Part shown: piece after piece, positions 61,739-64,000 of the stretch
How the letters are laid out: the number at the start of each line of letters is the position of its first letter
Numbering within the stretch: position 1 is the stretch's first letter
NCBI GenBank assembly: GCA_016194335.1
Contig: JACQBR010000011.1
Location: forward strand, 1 to 64,000
Length of the DNA stretch: 64,000 nt
From: Microcaldota archaeon
Lineage (GTDB): Archaea; Micrarchaeota; Micrarchaeia; Norongarragalinales; UBA97
Direction of reading: 5' to 3'
Position numbers and translations under genes: made by a program
Notes under the pieces: model-generated
Databases searched by the model: none
What the model was told of the DNA's origin: nothing
What the model saw: the letters and a program-made list of their open reading frames with translations, nothing else

Positions 61739-63289
61739 ATGGCAGACCTTTTCACTATTGGCGCAATCATAGTCGTAATCGCACTCATCATAATTGACGC
61801 GTACGCATTTGCGAGGCTGCGCGAGAGCCAGCGCGCGCTGCAACGGGCGGAGGGGGATGCGAGGCACGCGCTCGCCAGCAAACTTGACGACGTGCATTCG
61901 CGCGTGAGGGCGCACATGGAGCCCCGCACCAACACCTTCTCACACGCTGAAATCATCACTTCGCGCGAGAGGACCGCCGGCTTTGACGGGACCCTCCCGG
62001 TGAAGGGAAGCGTGGAAATGGACGAAGCAAGAATGACGCCCTCCCCAAGCACCGACGTCGCGGAAATACACGCTGCGCCCTCATTCTCGAAGGAAGAGCT
62101 GGAGCGGCTCGAACAGGTGGAGGGCAAGCTTGACGACCTCAAGGTGCTCGAAAGGAAAATCGAGGTGATGGAAAAGGAGTCCAAAAGCCACGATGAAGTC
62201 GAGCTTGAGGCGGTGAACCGGAAGCTTGCGGAGATTGAGGAGAAGATTCTTGAAATCACCACCGACGAGTCGGGCCACGAGACGCTGGACAAGGCAAAGC
62301 AGGCCTACGAGCAACTGAGGGAGATTGAAGGGCGGCTCAACGGGCTTGAGGAAAGGTCGGCCGAACGCGAGGAGGCGATGGAACCCACCATCCGGCAGTA
62401 CGACGAGATGGTGAGGGAAATGCGCCAAAAGTCCCAAGAACTCCAGAAGGCCAGCGACGGCATGCCCGTCACGTCCGCAACGATGGGCGAGACGGTATCG
62501 AAGCTGGAGGAAAAACTCAAGGAAATGGAAGGCAGGTTCGAAAGCCAGTTCCTCTCCATTGACGAGAAGGCAGGCAAGGCGCTCAAAAGCGCCCAGAAGG
62601 GCGTGAGGCGCGTGGAGAGGAAGGCGAAGACGGCCCTTGCCCGCGCCGAAGAGAAGGCGCTCAAAGAGGCGCGAAGGGCCAGGATTGAAGCCAAGCGAAT
62701 GGCGAAACGGAAGGCGGAAGACGAAAGGAAGCTTGCAAACAAGGTCAAGAGGGAAGCCCGCAAGATTGCAATGAGGACAACCGAAGAAGCCAAGCTCGAG
62801 GCGAGGAAGGCAGGACGGGAAGCCCGCAAGATTGCAATCAGGTCAACCGAAGAAGCCAAGCTCGAGGCGGGCAAGGCAAAGCGCGCGGCGAGAAGGGCGG
62901 CTGCCAAGACCACCCTCGCGGAGGAAGAGGCGCGCAAGGCAAGCGCCTCCGCAAGAAAAACCGCCCGCAGCATCAACACCAAAATCAGCGTTGCGGTGAA
63001 GGAAAGCATGCCGGCAAAAAAGGGAAAGAACGGAATGGCGAAGAAAGCGACTTCGGGAAAAGGCAAGGCCGCCGGGAAAAGCGGGAAGCGCCCGAGCAAA
63101 GCCAGGAAGCCCACCGTGAAGAGAACCGCCAAAACCGCCCTCACCGCTGGCAAGCCCGCAAAAACCAAGAGGGCCAAAGTCTCATTCACGCGCGAAGGGA
63201 GAAAGCCGGCCAAGGCGCAAACGGCGGGGCAGACCACCGTCACGGTTGAAAGCAGCAACGCCGAACGGCCCAAGATTACGGTGGGCTAA
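61739..63289 (+). CDS. Membrane-anchored coiled-coil protein with basic histone-H1-like tail
   Basis: A 516-residue protein: a membrane helix (IGAIIVVIALIIIDAYAFA, about 7-25), a variable linker, a long coiled coil (about 110-270, with heptads such as LERKIEVMEKESKSHDEVELEAVNRKL) and a very basic Ala/Lys-rich C-terminal 200 residues (KAKTALARAEEKALKEARRAR, later KRPSKARKPTVKRTAKTAL). This tail resembles H1-type DNA-binding proteins. A 22-residue unit (REARKIAMRTTEEAKLEA) is repeated twice. If the tail binds DNA, the protein would tether the nucleoid to the membrane; not tested. Confidence 0.7.
   Translation: MADLFTIGAIIVVIALIIIDAYAFARLRESQRALQRAEGDARHALASKLDDVHSRVRAHMEPRTNTFSHAEIITSRERTAGFDGTLPVKGSVEMDEARMTPSPSTDVAEIHAAPSFSKEELERLEQVEGKLDDLKVLERKIEVMEKESKSHDEVELEAVNRKLAEIEEKILEITTDESGHETLDKAKQAYEQLREIEGRLNGLEERSAEREEAMEPTIRQYDEMVREMRQKSQELQKASDGMPVTSATMGETVSKLEEKLKEMEGRFESQFLSIDEKAGKALKSAQKGVRRVERKAKTALARAEEKALKEARRARIEAKRMAKRKAEDERKLANKVKREARKIAMRTTEEAKLEARKAGREARKIAIRSTEEAKLEAGKAKRAARRAAAKTTLAEEEARKASASARKTARSINTKISVAVKESMPAKKGKNGMAKKATSGKGKAAGKSGKRPSKARKPTVKRTAKTALTAGKPAKTKRAKVSFTREGRKPAKAQTAGQTTVTVESSNAERPKITVG
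62751..62882 (+). repeat. 66-bp tandem duplication in the basic-tail gene
   Basis: Two copies (62751-62816 and 62817-62882), each coding for 22 residues, differ at only a few bases, which suggests a fairly recent duplication or active correction within the coding region. Confidence 0.8.
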
Positions 63290-63331
63290 ATTACGCAAGG
63301 CACGCCGGGGGAAATGAGAAACGGGCATTGG

Positions 63332-63339
63332 TTTTAAAG
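63332..63339 (+). promoter_or_regulatory. TATA element of the DUF2207 gene
   Basis: TTTTAAAG is centred about 27 bases before GTG 63363, consistent with a leaderless transcript. Confidence 0.5.
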
Positions 63340-63362
63340 CCAAGCCCGAACATAATTGGCGA

Positions 63363-64000
63363 GTGGAGAAACTCCGGCCGCGCATCTTTTTCTTTCTGCT
63401 TCTTTCCCTGCTCCTGCCGACAATAGCCTTCAACGGCGCGAAGAGCTTCTACTTCCCCCACGCGCAGGTTTCATACGGCGTTTCGGAAGACGGGAGCGTG
63501 AACGCGTCGGAAGAGCTCACGTTCAGCTTCTCCGGCGCCTACTCGTTTGCCTACAGGGATTTTCCGCAAGGGCAGTGGAATTACGAGAGGATAAGGGTTT
63601 TTGAGAAAACTGCGGCAGGGCTTGAGGAAAAGCAGGCTTACACCTCCTACTCGGGAAACAACCTGCGGGCGCAGTGGAATTACGGCGCTGAAAACGAGCA
63701 GCGGACGTTTGTCATCACCTACCTTGTCAAAAACGCAATCACCTCTTACGACGACGCCTACGACTTCTATTGGAAAGTTTGGGGGGAGCAGTGGGACGCG
63801 CGCGTCTCGCGGCTTGACGCCACGGTGAAATTCCCCAAGCCACTCCACTCGGGTGCAAAGGTGTGGCTGCACCCCGCGCTTGACGCGCATTACGACTTGA
63901 ATGGCGACACCCTGTCCATAAGCGCAAACAACATCCCTCCAAGGACTTTCCTTGAATTCCGAATCCTCTTCAACAAGGAGGCGCTTGTAGGCGGCGCGAT
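63363..64000 (+). CDS. DUF2207-domain membrane protein, 3' end outside the window
   Basis: A frame open to the window end from GTG 63363 (leaderless position after the TATA element). It starts with a signal-like hydrophobic stretch (IFFFLLLSLLLPTIAF) and continues with a domain of about 190 residues of the DUF2207 type: VSEDGSVNASEELTFSFSG, YRDFP, then FVITYLVKNAI. The long middle shows the usual Tyr/Trp-rich strands. Full-length members have further membrane helices not seen here. The function of the family is unknown. Confidence 0.75.
   Translation, partial: MEKLRPRIFFFLLLSLLLPTIAFNGAKSFYFPHAQVSYGVSEDGSVNASEELTFSFSGAYSFAYRDFPQGQWNYERIRVFEKTAAGLEEKQAYTSYSGNNLRAQWNYGAENEQRTFVITYLVKNAITSYDDAYDFYWKVWGEQWDARVSRLDATVKFPKPLHSGAKVWLHPALDAHYDLNGDTLSISANNIPPRTFLEFRILFNKEALVGGA

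Noticed and set aside
63356-63604. 82-residue plus-strand frame near the end of the window
   Set aside because: Out of frame with the DUF2207 coding sequence, which explains the region better and has the TATA element at the right distance.
1-64000. CRISPR arrays, rRNA genes, insertion sequences with transposases
   Set aside because: No regular spacer-repeat pattern, no rRNA core sequence and no transposase-like frame was seen.

Overview
The window reads as the chromosome of an archaeon, most likely a gene-rich DPANN lineage such as Diapherotrites/Iainarchaeota (the phylum is inferred). Archaeal signs are AT-rich TATA elements about 20-30 bases before many start codons (many mRNAs look leaderless), a tRNA gene whose introns sit in bulge-helix-bulge folds, an RtcB ligase with archease, a KaiC-type ATPase, an archaeal-type aspartate-semialdehyde dehydrogenase and an archaeal secreted Lon-like protease. 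Mixed in are genes of bacterial type: a shikimate pathway with P-loop shikimate kinase, NrdR with class II ribonucleotide reductase, a GGDEF protein and an ECF-like sigma factor. Most genes are GC-rich and densely packed, often with ATGA stop/start overlaps. The left edge and 36.7-41.4 kb are clearly more AT-rich.

Layout. 0-1 kb: end of a RelA/SpoT-domain gene. 1.4-10.1 kb: an eight-gene operon covering the whole shikimate pathway plus the Phe/Tyr branch, with a shikimate kinase-dehydroquinate dehydratase fusion. 10.1-15.4 kb: two NrdR boxes, nrdR, a small unknown gene, a redoxin and class II reductase. 15.4-22.8 kb: methyltransferase, lipoprotein hydrolase, divergent GGDEF and KaiC genes, a membrane protein and a retropepsin-like pair, bounded by two inverted copies of a 92-bp double-hairpin repeat. 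21.5-28.4 kb: lysine synthesis by the LL-diaminopimelate aminotransferase route. 28.6-30.3 kb: a membrane-bound HTH regulator and a secreted protein. 30.4-36.1 kb: nucleotide-sugar and glycosyltransferase genes. 36.2-36.7 kb: tRNA-Gly(CCC) with two homologous introns. 36.8-41.4 kb: an AT-rich island with defence-like and broken genes. 41.5-45.2 kb: helicase/ATPase remnants and a HEAT/TPR protein. 45.5-48.7 kb: CNNM, a DedA-like protein and an NRAMP-like transporter, perhaps for Mg2+. 48.8-52.0 kb: a broken peroxiredoxin, then dCMP deaminase, thymidylate synthase, dihydrofolate reductase and dCTP deaminase. 52.2-56.1 kb: rtcB, a G3E GTPase and archease. 56.3-64 kb: secreted Lon-like protease, sigma factor, surface protein, a coiled-coil membrane protein with a histone-H1-like tail, and a DUF2207 protein cut by the window end.

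Several parts fit together. RtcB and archease would join the exons released from the two-intron tRNA. The class II reductase and redoxin make deoxynucleotides under NrdR control, while the thymidylate genes supply dTMP. The aromatic and lysine operons suggest an organism that makes many of its own amino acids. Three genes are clearly damaged (HerA-like ATPase, Bcp peroxiredoxin, restriction-enzyme fragment) and a PIF1-like helicase is cut short and joined to a SEC-C tail.
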